Both the position numbers and the translations under genes were made by a program. The notes beneath the pieces were generated by a model. The model worked only from the letters and a program-made list of their open reading frames with translations. It did not search any database and had not been told where the DNA came from. Positions 1 to 7,252 of a stretch of 11,152 bases of DNA are shown in pieces. Location: positions 1-11,152 of the forward strand of contig DEIV01000053.1 in NCBI GenBank assembly GCA_002352665.1, in the 5' to 3' direction. Source of the DNA: Flavobacteriaceae bacterium UBA2765 (GTDB lineage: Bacteria; Bacteroidota; Bacteroidia; Flavobacteriales; Flavobacteriaceae). Each line of letters begins with the position of its first letter. The stretch's first letter is position 1.

Positions 1-26
1 ATTTACTTATGAAAGTGCCTTTTTTA

Positions 27-260
27 TTAATCATTCTTATTGTACCGCTCGGTCTCTCTATCGTAAAAAATTGAGGCTTGCTCAATCAAATCATTAATTT
101 CATTAGTGAGCTCCGTTTCATTTTCACCCTTTACATCTTCTAGCCATTCTATTTCATCATTCACTAAATTGATTATAAATTGAGGATAATCTGTATGTAA
201 AATAAAGATATCATCGGGAAAATCAGTATTATCTCCGATTAAAAATTTTGGTAATATCAT
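27..260 (-). CDS. Small acidic hypothetical protein (77 aa)
   Basis: I do not recognise this protein and assign no function. It has 77 residues with 20 Asp/Glu against 5 Lys/Arg, so it is strongly acidic. It has no signal peptide or membrane segment, so it is probably cytosolic. The N-terminal third (about 1-33) is hydrophobic and aromatic, with FPDD at 14-17 and DYPQF at 24-28. The rest, about 35-72, is predominantly Glu/Asp/Asn-rich and looks helical. It begins with ATG only 5 bp after the stop of the upstream epimerase gene, so it is almost certainly co-transcribed with it as the last gene of the minus-strand run seen here. The tight spacing and normal start support a real gene. It could be a small accessory or unrelated housekeeping protein. 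Existence is fairly sure; function is unknown. Confidence 0.7.
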   Translation of the reverse strand: MILPKFLIGDNTDFPDDIFILHTDYPQFIINLVNDEIEWLEDVKGENETELTNEINDLIEQASIFYDRETERYNKND

Positions 261-265
261 AATTC

Positions 266-1357
266 TTAATTTATTAAGTCAATAATTTCACTATATATTT
301 GTTCTCCTACATTATTTCCATAAAGATTTACAGAAAAATCAGCAGTGCTATTTTTAAAATCTTGAAAAGCTTCTACCATTTTTGTAGTACTGGCTCCAAC
401 TAAACTGGCAAAACCATTTTCAACTAACTCTAACCACTCGGTTTCATCGCGTGCTATTATACAATGTTTTTTATTAAAAAAGGCTTCTTTTTGGAGTCCC
501 CCACTATCGGTTATGACCAATTTACAATGTTTTAGCAATTCTAACATATCAAAATAACCCACAGGTGATATTGTAGTACTAGCAGTTACAAAATTATTGT
601 TTTCTAAAATCTTTTGTGTCCGAGGATGCAATGGCAAAATCACCTTGCATTCTGCATTAATTTGCTCTAAGCCTTTAAAAATAGATTTTAAGTTATTAAG
701 GTTATCTGTATTTTCCTGACGATGGATAGTTGCCAATACAAATTCATTGCTCTTTACATTTAAATTCGAAAGAATCGTTGATTTTTCAGCTGAGGTTCTT
801 CCATAAAATTCTACAGCATCTTTCATAATATCACCACACTTTACTATTTTATTATCTATGTTAGCAAACCCTTCTTTATGAAGATTTTGCACAGCAATAT
901 CTGTGGGGCATAATAGTAAATCAGATATTCTATCAATTAAAATCCTATTAATTTCCTCAGGCATTTTCATGTTAAAAGATCGTAAACCGGCTTCAATATG
1001 GATTACTTTAATATCCATTTTTTTTGCCGCTAGTGCTCCTGCTAAAGTGGAATTAGTATCGCCATAAACTACTACTGCTTCGGGTTTTTCTTCTAGTAAA
1101 ACCTTTTCTACTTTTTCCAACATCTGTCCGGTCATAGCACCATGACCCAATCCGTTAATATCAAGATTGTATTTTGGTTTAGGAATCTCCATTTCCTCGA
1201 AAAAAATAGTGCTCATATTTATGTCATAATGTTGACCAGTATGAATAATTACTTCTTCAATTTCATTGTGTTGAGCTATAATTCTACTCAGAACTGCCGC
1301 CTTAACAAATTGAGGTCTTGCTCCCAATATAGTCACTATTTTTTTCGCTTTTTGCAT
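266..1357 (-). CDS. wecB: UDP-N-acetylglucosamine 2-epimerase, non-hydrolysing (WecB family)
   Basis: Family role: interconverts UDP-GlcNAc and UDP-ManNAc (or a modified UDP-HexNAc) in the cytosol, supplying sugars for surface polysaccharide. At 363 aa it is full length for the family. Visible motifs are GARPQFVKA (12-20, with Arg14 and Lys19 in the positions of the E. coli R10/K15 pair), GQHYD (41-45), YGDTNST (98-104, Asp100), HIEAGLRS (120-127, Glu122), MPEEINR (132-138), ATIHRQEN (209-216, His212), LHPRT (243-247) and TDSGGLQKEA (283-292). The late motif reads RDETEWLE (303-310), whereas classical WecB/MnaA proteins carry a TERPE-type sequence, so the true substrate may be a derivative of UDP-GlcNAc. 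It lies 34 bp after a glycosyltransferase gene and 5 bp before a small acidic gene. No dehydrogenase (wecC) partner is present in the window. Fold assignment is very sure, exact substrate less so. Confidence 0.93.
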   Translation of the reverse strand: MQKAKKIVTILGARPQFVKAAVLSRIIAQHNEIEEVIIHTGQHYDINMSTIFFEEMEIPKPKYNLDINGLGHGAMTGQMLEKVEKVLLEEKPEAVVVYGDTNSTLAGALAAKKMDIKVIHIEAGLRSFNMKMPEEINRILIDRISDLLLCPTDIAVQNLHKEGFANIDNKIVKCGDIMKDAVEFYGRTSAEKSTILSNLNVKSNEFVLATIHRQENTDNLNNLKSIFKGLEQINAECKVILPLHPRTQKILENNNFVTASTTISPVGYFDMLELLKHCKLVITDSGGLQKEAFFNKKHCIIARDETEWLELVENGFASLVGASTTKMVEAFQDFKNSTADFSVNLYGNNVGEQIYSEIIDLIN

Positions 1358-1391
1358 AAGTCAATTTAGAAATAGAATGTTTAAAACACCC

Positions 1392-2693
1392 CTAACCTTT
1401 ATAATTATCAACATCACTCAACGACACACTATTAATAATATTTGCTAATTTTCTTGTTAAATTCTTACGATGGTATTGCTCAATGTTTTTTGATTTGACA
1501 ACTAAATTATGATTTTTATATTCCTTATAGAATTCTATAAGTGTATTTCTCAATATTTTATCATCATTAAAATCTACAATAGTTCCTGAATTTGTTTTAC
1601 TAATAATTCCTGCCAAATCACCATCTGTTGGCCCAATGGCTAAAACAGGGCGATTCGCTTGCAAATATTCAAATATTTTACCTGTTATAATACCCTTAGC
1701 ATTGGGTACATTATTAACAACCAATAAAAGTACCTGAGCCATTTTTTGAAAATTAATAACCTCATTATGAGGCAAATAATCAATAATTTTTACATAGGAT
1801 TTTAATTGATGTTTTTCTAAACTTTTATTTACATCATCAGCCAATTTACCAATTAATATGAGTTGAAAGTCATTTGCAAAATCTTTGTTTTCTTTGATCA
1901 ATTCAGAAATTACTCTGAATAATACTTGAGGATTCCTATCCGCATTCATTAGACCCACATGCACCACAGTGAATTTTTTATCTAATTGCACATTATCAGT
2001 ATTCAAACCACCATCAAAACCATTGGTAATGACTTCTATTTTTTTATTGTATTTTAAATAATTCTGTTGCATGGTTTTACCAACCACCAGAACACAATCT
2101 GCCATACTAACTACTTCTTTTTCTAATTGATAATGTTTCTCTTTTGCTCTATTGGTTAAAGGCAACTGGTGAAAATAATCAATGTCCGTCCAAGGATCAC
2201 GAAAATCCGCCATCCAATTTACACCTAACTTTTTCTTCAATTCCAGACCAATTAAATGTAAACTATGAGGTGGCCCCGTAGTTATAACCATGTCAATTGT
2301 GTTTTTTGAAAGATATTCAGTTAAGAATTTTACCGAAGGTTTAATCCAATATTTACGGGCATCAGGAATAAAATAATTGGCTCTAATATATTGAGCTATC
2401 TTTCCAAAAAAAGATGGATTAGCATCTAAAAAACCGGCACTGGTTTTTTTATTTTTTTTTCCAAAAAGTGATAAAAAATTATTGGGTTCTCTTATAGATT
2501 GTTTTATAATTTTAACAGATTTAGGAACTTCATTTTCTAAGGTCTTATCAAGAATAGCATAACTTGGATTATCAACAGTATAGATCACAGGTTCTATACC
2601 AAAATCAGATAAGTATGTAGCAAACTTCAACCATCGTTGTACACCTGAACCTCCAGATGGCGGCCAATAATATGTAATAATTAATACTTTCAA
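1392..2693 (-). CDS. Glycosyltransferase, GT4-like (GT-B fold)
   Basis: A 433-aa predicted cytosolic or membrane-associated glycosyltransferase that would transfer a sugar from a nucleotide donor to a growing glycan; donor and acceptor cannot be read. The N-terminal Rossmann half begins MKVLIITYYWPPSGGSGVQR, the glycine-rich loop (GGSGVQR, 14-20) typical of GT4 N-domains. It continues with TTGPPHS (138-144) and ADFRDPW (162-168). The linker carries NGFD (224-227), and the C-terminal donor half starts near FTVVHVGLMN (241-250), with TGKIFEYLQANRPVLAIG (337-354) as the nucleotide-sugar binding region. Its start overlaps the stop of the upstream glycosyltransferase by 4 bp, implying translational coupling. 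Residues 79-84 are encoded by an A9-T-A7 tract on the coding strand; the frame is intact. No signal peptide is seen. Confidence 0.9.
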   Translation of the reverse strand: MKVLIITYYWPPSGGSGVQRWLKFATYLSDFGIEPVIYTVDNPSYAILDKTLENEVPKSVKIIKQSIREPNNFLSLFGKKNKKTSAGFLDANPSFFGKIAQYIRANYFIPDARKYWIKPSVKFLTEYLSKNTIDMVITTGPPHSLHLIGLELKKKLGVNWMADFRDPWTDIDYFHQLPLTNRAKEKHYQLEKEVVSMADCVLVVGKTMQQNYLKYNKKIEVITNGFDGGLNTDNVQLDKKFTVVHVGLMNADRNPQVLFRVISELIKENKDFANDFQLILIGKLADDVNKSLEKHQLKSYVKIIDYLPHNEVINFQKMAQVLLLVVNNVPNAKGIITGKIFEYLQANRPVLAIGPTDGDLAGIISKTNSGTIVDFNDDKILRNTLIEFYKEYKNHNLVVKSKNIEQYHRKNLTRKLANIINSVSLSDVDNYKG

Positions 2694-3919
2694 TACTCTA
2701 ATTGATTATATAATTCTATTAATTTTAAACTTTCTGTATCCCAGTTTTCTCCTTGCTCTAGAACTGCTTTAAAGGCGTTTTCAGTTTTATATTTTAGCAA
2801 TTCATAATTATTGTAAGCCTCTATTACCCGATCTGAAAAATCTTTTGTATTTCCTGCTTCAAAAACTATACCTGCATCGTATTTTTCGACTATCCTTTTT
2901 AATGGTTTACAAGAACTCACTAACAATAAACTTTTACTCATCATAATTTGAAATAGCTTATGTGGTATAGTATTATTAGTATGATCGTTAGCATGATGTG
3001 GAATGATATTTATATCAGAATTACTCATAATTGCAGAGACTTCGTTAAAAGGTCTATAACCAACAAAATCTACTGCATTTTCAACATTATGTTCACGGGT
3101 AATTGCTTTGAGTTTTGCTTCAACATCAGTATTTCCCTTTCCAACTAAAAATAATTTTGAATTTGGTATTTGATCAGATATAGTTTTCATTCCTTTAATA
3201 GCGATATCCAATCCTCTATGTGGGCCAAAACCGCCTACATAAGTTATAGAGAAAGTATCTTCTGTTATTATATTTTGACTATCATTATTCTCAAAATTAT
3301 GTTGAAATTCTTTTTTTTCATGATTAGATATAACATGCATTTTTTCTTCATCAATTTGAAATTTAGTTTGTAATTTTTCTTTCATTTCATCAACAACGCA
3401 AATAATATAATCGTAGGCATTACAATATTTTTCTTCTTTTTTAGACCAACTAGCAGGATTAAAAAAAATGCTGTTCTTTAATCGCAAAATGGGACTTTTT
3501 TTCCACAAAAACCATGTTTTTAGTGCTTCCGGAAAATTTTCATGTAAATCTAATACTAGTTTTTTGGTTTTAGTTTTAAATCTAAAACAAGTGCCTGCTA
3601 AAGGTAAATCATGAACATGTAAAAAATCTATCTGATATTTCTTAAAAACTTTTTTAAGATTAAAATAAAAAAAAGGGTTGATATTAAAAGCACTTTCTAT
3701 AATATCATTTATTCCTTTTTTAAAAGTAGTATAGTTTTTGCCAATTCTATGAATATGGACGCCATTAATTTCTTCCTCCTTTTTTTGAGAAGAGCCTGCA
3801 GGGCAAACCACCAAAACCTTTTTACCATTTTCTACAAGAGCCTCAGCTTCTTTCCTTACTCTTATATCATTGGGATAAGAGCCATCAACAACCATACAGA
3901 TGTATCCGTTTTTTATCAT
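2690..3919 (-). CDS. Glycosyltransferase, GT4-like (GT-B fold)
   Basis: A second, distinct 409-aa glycosyltransferase, not a recent duplicate of its neighbour: the motifs differ and no extended similarity is seen. N-domain: YICMVVDGSYPNDIRVRKEAEAL (6-28, with the D-x-RVRKEA signature common in GT4 enzymes), HVHDLPLAG (101-109) and DLHENFPEAL (124-133). C-domain: ITYVGGFGPHRGLDIAI (225-241), containing the GG-x4-RG donor loop, then LFLVGKG (256-262), VDFVGY (283-288) and PHKLFQIM (319-326), a position where many GT4 enzymes have P-x-K-x-x-E; here Gln323-Phe/Gln replaces the usual Glu. It overlaps the upstream methyltransferase gene and the downstream glycosyltransferase gene by 4 bp each, so the three are likely translated as a coupled unit. 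Substrates are unknown. It should act on the cytoplasmic face before export of the glycan. Confidence 0.9.
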   Translation of the reverse strand: MIKNGYICMVVDGSYPNDIRVRKEAEALVENGKKVLVVCPAGSSQKKEEEINGVHIHRIGKNYTTFKKGINDIIESAFNINPFFYFNLKKVFKKYQIDFLHVHDLPLAGTCFRFKTKTKKLVLDLHENFPEALKTWFLWKKSPILRLKNSIFFNPASWSKKEEKYCNAYDYIICVVDEMKEKLQTKFQIDEEKMHVISNHEKKEFQHNFENNDSQNIITEDTFSITYVGGFGPHRGLDIAIKGMKTISDQIPNSKLFLVGKGNTDVEAKLKAITREHNVENAVDFVGYRPFNEVSAIMSNSDINIIPHHANDHTNNTIPHKLFQIMMSKSLLLVSSCKPLKRIVEKYDAGIVFEAGNTKDFSDRVIEAYNNYELLKYKTENAFKAVLEQGENWDTESLKLIELYNQLEY

Positions 3920-4434
3920 ATTCTTTCAGCGTAAACAGCGTAATATCTTGGTGTATATCTTCTAAGTATAGGCCTAAATCCTATTTGTTTAATAGGGCTA
4001 GTCCATTTTTCAGTTTCTTTGATTTGCCAACCTGACTTTTCTAATAACCAATCAAATTGCCAATCTTCAAACTCATGATAATGCCTATCCCATTGATCTG
4101 TTTTGGATTGATATGCCTTAGCGAACCATAAATTAAGTGGTATTGTAGCTATTAATTTAGTAGATTCAATCGCTCTTAACACATTGAATGGAGCAATTAA
4201 ATGTTCAAATATTTCGAATGCAGTAACGGCATCAATTTTATGTGCTTTTACCACTTCCGGTAAAAGATCTAAATCTTCACCTTTAGTATTAATAACTTTG
4301 TAACCATGCTGTTCCATAATTTCACAAAATGGATTTCTAATTCCTAAATCTAAAATAGTTGCCGGTGCAGGCAATACTTTTTGCAGAAACTTTATGGTAT
4401 GTTCGTATCTTTTTTTAAGGAGTTGATTGTACAT
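3916..4434 (-). CDS. Short class I SAM-dependent methyltransferase-like protein
   Basis: A 172-aa protein resembling Methyltransf_11/23-type enzymes, which methylate small molecules or sugars using S-adenosylmethionine. Motif I is at ATILDLGIRNPF (25-36). The canonical D-x-G-x-G-x-G loop is degenerate: after DLG comes IRNPF, with no further glycines. Motif II is probably KGEDLD (51-56), and the post-II region DAVTAFEIFEHLIAPFNVLRAI (68-89) fits the family well, including the E-x-x-EHL motif. The C-terminal part is Trp/His/Arg-rich (WDRHYHEFEDWQFDWLLEKSGW, 115-136). It is shorter than typical methyltransferases (about 200-250 aa) but begins and ends cleanly, so it looks like a compact family rather than a truncation. 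The ATG start lies 20 bp inside the yfhO-like gene, and the stop overlaps the next glycosyltransferase start. Its place between membrane and glycosyltransferase genes suggests glycan or lipid-carrier modification. This is inference. Confidence 0.8.
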   Translation of the reverse strand: MYNQLLKKRYEHTIKFLQKVLPAPATILDLGIRNPFCEIMEQHGYKVINTKGEDLDLLPEVVKAHKIDAVTAFEIFEHLIAPFNVLRAIESTKLIATIPLNLWFAKAYQSKTDQWDRHYHEFEDWQFDWLLEKSGWQIKETEKWTSPIKQIGFRPILRRYTPRYYAVYAERI

Positions 4435-6853
4435 TTTTCTTTTTTTCTATAAAAAACCATCCTAAAGGGATACACAATAATAAAGCATAAGAGATCAATG
4501 TAATTGTATTACCGGATTTAATAACAGATGGTTCAAATTTAAAAACAATTTCATGCTTACCACTCGGAACAACCAAAGCTCTAAGTACATAATTTACTTG
4601 AAAATGCGGTGATAATTTTCCATCTATATAAGCATTCCATCCATTTTTATAATATATTTCAGAAAATACTGCCAACTGTTCAACAGCTGAACTACTTTCG
4701 TATTGCATTTCATTTGGTAAATACGAAGTCAATTTTATAGTTGCCAGACTATCTTGAGCAAAAGACATTTGCGTTAATTCACTCTTAAATTTAGCATTTA
4801 CTATGGCTTTATTTTTAGTATTTAAACTATCTAATGCCTTAATTTCTTCATCAGCTGATTGAACCAACGCAACTTGATTCACAAACCACGCATTACCATT
4901 TGCATCAGTGTTTTTTTGTAAACGTGAGACGCCTTCACTATCCGGAAAAATAATATATTTGGTATTGAGCATATTCATTACCTCAATATTATTCTTTGCT
5001 ATTTGATATTCAAATAACTCTTGATATCTTCTAGGTTTTGCGGCATGATAACCACCAATCGAATTATGAAAATACGACGTGCTTCCATCATTCATAGGAT
5101 TTACCATAAAATTAATAACTCTATAATGTGATTTATCCTTTAAAATTTCTTTATCTATTTCTGTAGCTTTAAAAGGAATCTCTTCTTGTTTTTTAGAAAC
5201 AAAATCATCTGAATTTAGATAGCGTTTGTCAATACCAACTAAATCAAACAAAATCAAAACGGCAAATATAAAAATGGTTATATTTTTATTGATCTTATTT
5301 TTAAAAAATGCAAACAAAGTACCCGCTGATAACAGAATTAAAATCAATGAACGTAAACTATCATTAAAGAATAATATTTTTCTTTCAGATATAATAGTAT
5401 CTAAGAACCCCGGAAATTGTTTATCAATGCCCATCATATCAATATCTCTAAAACTCTCAAAATTAAATAAACTAGTTCCAAACAATACAAATATCAAGGT
5501 GATGCCTCCTACACCATATACTGTGTATTTTAAATATTTTAACTGCTTTTCTTCTTTCTTGTCTTCATTTAAAAATTGATGTAAAGTAATAAATGCTAAT
5601 ATAGGAATGGCTAATTCTGCAATGACTTGCCATGAAGAAACGGCTCTGAATTTATTATATAGAGGGACATAATCAATAAAAAAGTTAGTCAAAATCGGAA
5701 AATTCTTTCCCCAACTTAATAAAATGGAAAATATAGTCGCTGCCAGTAACCATTTTTTAAGTTTTCCTTTTACCAAAAACAATCCTAAGACAAATAAAAA
5801 TATCAATACAACACCAATATATGCGGGTGCTTCAACTATGGTTTGCTCGCCCCAATACCCTGGAAAATTCTCTGAAAATCCTTTCGCCTCTTTTCTGCCA
5901 ATTTTACCTTTTAAAAAAGCATATGTTTTAGAATCTTTTCCTAAATTTTCTCTATTACCACCACCATAAAATCTTGGTATTAATAAATTGAAAGTCTCAG
6001 CAATACCATAACTATATTCCGTAATATATTCTTTTGACAGACCCGTAGAAATATTTTTTTTAAGAGTTCCGTCTGCTGAAATGGTCAACTCGCTTTGACT
6101 ACGCGTACTTTGTTTGGCATAGTCTTGAGTTGCAAGTAAACTAGTTGCATTTACACCAATAGAGACAATTACTGCTATAATTAACACCAAAATACCTTTA
6201 AAATAATCAGGAATGGTTTTATGTTTAAAAGCATCTACCAGATAAACAATACCCAGAATGAGTATCATAAATAATAGATAATAGGTCATTTGCGGATGAC
6301 TGGTATTAATTTCAAAAGCCATTGCCAATGCGGTGATAATAAATCCGATTAAATAATTACGCTTAAAAACAGATATTATACCTGCCAAAACCAATGGCAT
6401 ATAGGCTATAGCATGTGCTTTGGCATTATGTCCTGCACCAAAAATAATAATCAAATAAGTTGAAAATCCAAAGGCCAATGCTCCTACAATAGCCAACTTC
6501 CAATCAATTTTTAAAACTGTTAGCAATACAAAAAATCCTAAAAAATACAAGAATAAATAATCAGCCGGTCTGGGTAAAAACCGCAATAATTGGTCTGCCT
6601 TTTTTATATAGTTATGGGGATAATATGCACTTACATTATATGCCGGCATGCCTCCAAAAGCTCTATTTGTCCAATACGGCTCTTGTTTATGTTCTTTTCT
6701 AAATTCAACTATCTCTTTAGAAACTCCTTTAAACTGAGCTATATCACTTTGAAAAAGTTTTTTACCCTCCAACACAGGGGAGAAATAAGTCAAAGAAGCA
6801 ATTACAAAAACTAAAATTGCAATTACAAAATGGAGAAATTTATTATTTTTCAT
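4415..6853 (-). CDS. YfhO-family polytopic membrane protein (putative GT-C glycosyltransferase)
   Basis: An 812-aa inner-membrane protein of the YfhO family. Gram-positive members are implicated in glycosylating lipoteichoic acid as GT-C type enzymes that use lipid-linked sugars on the outer face of the membrane; a similar role here is inference. Residues about 9-25 form the first membrane segment, followed by an extracytoplasmic loop with LFQSDIAQF (33-41), whose Asp37 sits where GT-C enzymes carry a catalytic acid, and WTNRAFGGMPAYN (61-73). Hydrophobic segments follow near 97-115, 120-138, 146-162, 167-181, 190-207, 218-235, 343-361, 367-383, 409-425, 443-460, 500-516 and 523-540. A soluble domain (about 545-780) contains the conserved FSEIYYKNGWNAYIDGK (730-746) and PSGKHEIVFKFEP (763-775), and a last segment at 783-801 precedes a basic tail. 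It starts 9 bp after the DUF4834-like gene. No polyprenyl-phosphate sugar synthase is in the window. Confidence 0.9.
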   Translation of the reverse strand: MKNNKFLHFVIAILVFVIASLTYFSPVLEGKKLFQSDIAQFKGVSKEIVEFRKEHKQEPYWTNRAFGGMPAYNVSAYYPHNYIKKADQLLRFLPRPADYLFLYFLGFFVLLTVLKIDWKLAIVGALAFGFSTYLIIIFGAGHNAKAHAIAYMPLVLAGIISVFKRNYLIGFIITALAMAFEINTSHPQMTYYLLFMILILGIVYLVDAFKHKTIPDYFKGILVLIIAVIVSIGVNATSLLATQDYAKQSTRSQSELTISADGTLKKNISTGLSKEYITEYSYGIAETFNLLIPRFYGGGNRENLGKDSKTYAFLKGKIGRKEAKGFSENFPGYWGEQTIVEAPAYIGVVLIFLFVLGLFLVKGKLKKWLLAATIFSILLSWGKNFPILTNFFIDYVPLYNKFRAVSSWQVIAELAIPILAFITLHQFLNEDKKEEKQLKYLKYTVYGVGGITLIFVLFGTSLFNFESFRDIDMMGIDKQFPGFLDTIISERKILFFNDSLRSLILILLSAGTLFAFFKNKINKNITIFIFAVLILFDLVGIDKRYLNSDDFVSKKQEEIPFKATEIDKEILKDKSHYRVINFMVNPMNDGSTSYFHNSIGGYHAAKPRRYQELFEYQIAKNNIEVMNMLNTKYIIFPDSEGVSRLQKNTDANGNAWFVNQVALVQSADEEIKALDSLNTKNKAIVNAKFKSELTQMSFAQDSLATIKLTSYLPNEMQYESSSAVEQLAVFSEIYYKNGWNAYIDGKLSPHFQVNYVLRALVVPSGKHEIVFKFEPSVIKSGNTITLISYALLLCIPLGWFFIEKKKNVQSTP

Positions 6854-6862
6854 AAATATATA

Positions 6863-7138
6863 TTATTCTTCAATATCCTCATAATCAACATATTCTCCAA
6901 CGTCTTTATTGCTTTTAGCATGTGCATTCGGCGTTTTATCAATAACCGTTTCACCTTCTTTTACATGTGTTTGATGCGTTGTATTTTGCTGTTGTTCAGT
7001 AAATTTCTTTTCTACATTATGCATCATTTTTTTTAAAAATAAGGGGAGAATAAACCTCGCAATTATTTTAAATGCATAATAAATTAAAATAATAATTAAT
7101 ATCGTTCTCAAAAAATTCATAATACCTGCTTCTTGCAT
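6863..7138 (-). CDS. DUF4834-like small membrane protein
   Basis: A 91-aa protein with one strong hydrophobic segment (LRTILIIILIYYAFKIIARFILPLFL, about residues 10-35) followed by a basic then acidic soluble tail. It resembles the DUF4834 family, small proteins of Bacteroidetes with no known function. The C-terminus ends in VGEYVDYEDIEE (80-91), an acidic tail typical of this family as I recall it. It is probably anchored in the inner membrane with the tail in the cytosol; topology is inferred. It is the first gene of the minus-strand run, 9 bp upstream of the yfhO-like gene. The start at 7138 is the furthest ATG; an in-frame ATG at 7118-7120 (residue 7) begins right at the membrane segment and is an equally reasonable start, because the candidate promoter box at 7152-7159 leaves almost no leader before 7138. 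Confidence 0.75.
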   Translation of the reverse strand: MQEAGIMNFLRTILIIILIYYAFKIIARFILPLFLKKMMHNVEKKFTEQQQNTTHQTHVKEGETVIDKTPNAHAKSNKDVGEYVDYEDIEE

Positions 7139-7252
7139 GAAATTTTAACTTCAAAAATAATTTAATATTTGTGTTCAAAAATAACAATTTGAACGCAACT
7201 ATAGCGTTAAGTAATAGATAAAATGATTATTATACGGTATTAAATCATAAGT
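7139..7252. promoter_or_regulatory. Divergent intergenic region with candidate Bacteroidetes promoter boxes
   Basis: This 114-bp gap separates the minus-strand glycan run from the plus-strand barrel gene, so promoters for both must lie in or near it. An 11-bp exact direct repeat, TTCAAAAATAA, occurs at 7150-7160 and 7174-7184. Read on the minus strand, each copy contains TATTTTTG, matching the Bacteroidetes minus-7 consensus TAnnTTTG. The distal copy could also supply the TTTG minus-33 element for the proximal one, with a 16-nt spacer, slightly short. A small inverted repeat AACGC-N7-GCGTT (7192-7208) is a possible protein-binding site. On the plus strand, TTTG at 7188-7191 followed 20 nt later by TAATAGAT is only a weak promoter match. 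Confidence 0.4.

Noticed and set aside
1358..1391. Possible separate promoter between the glycosyltransferase and epimerase genes
   Set aside because: The gap is only 34 bp and has no TAnnTTTG box on the minus strand; read-through is simpler.
1392..3919. The two adjacent GT4 genes as a recent tandem duplication
   Set aside because: Their signature motifs and lengths differ (GGSGVQR against D-x-RVRKEA at the N-terminus) and no shared stretch beyond the general fold is seen.
5226..5579. Plus-strand open frame of 117 codons inside the yfhO-like gene
   Set aside because: It is antisense to a gene with clear family motifs, is low-complexity (Asn/Lys/Ile-rich) and resembles no protein.
5724..5969. 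Plus-strand open frame of 81 codons inside the yfhO-like gene
   Set aside because: Antisense shadow of a conserved coding region with no recognisable domain.
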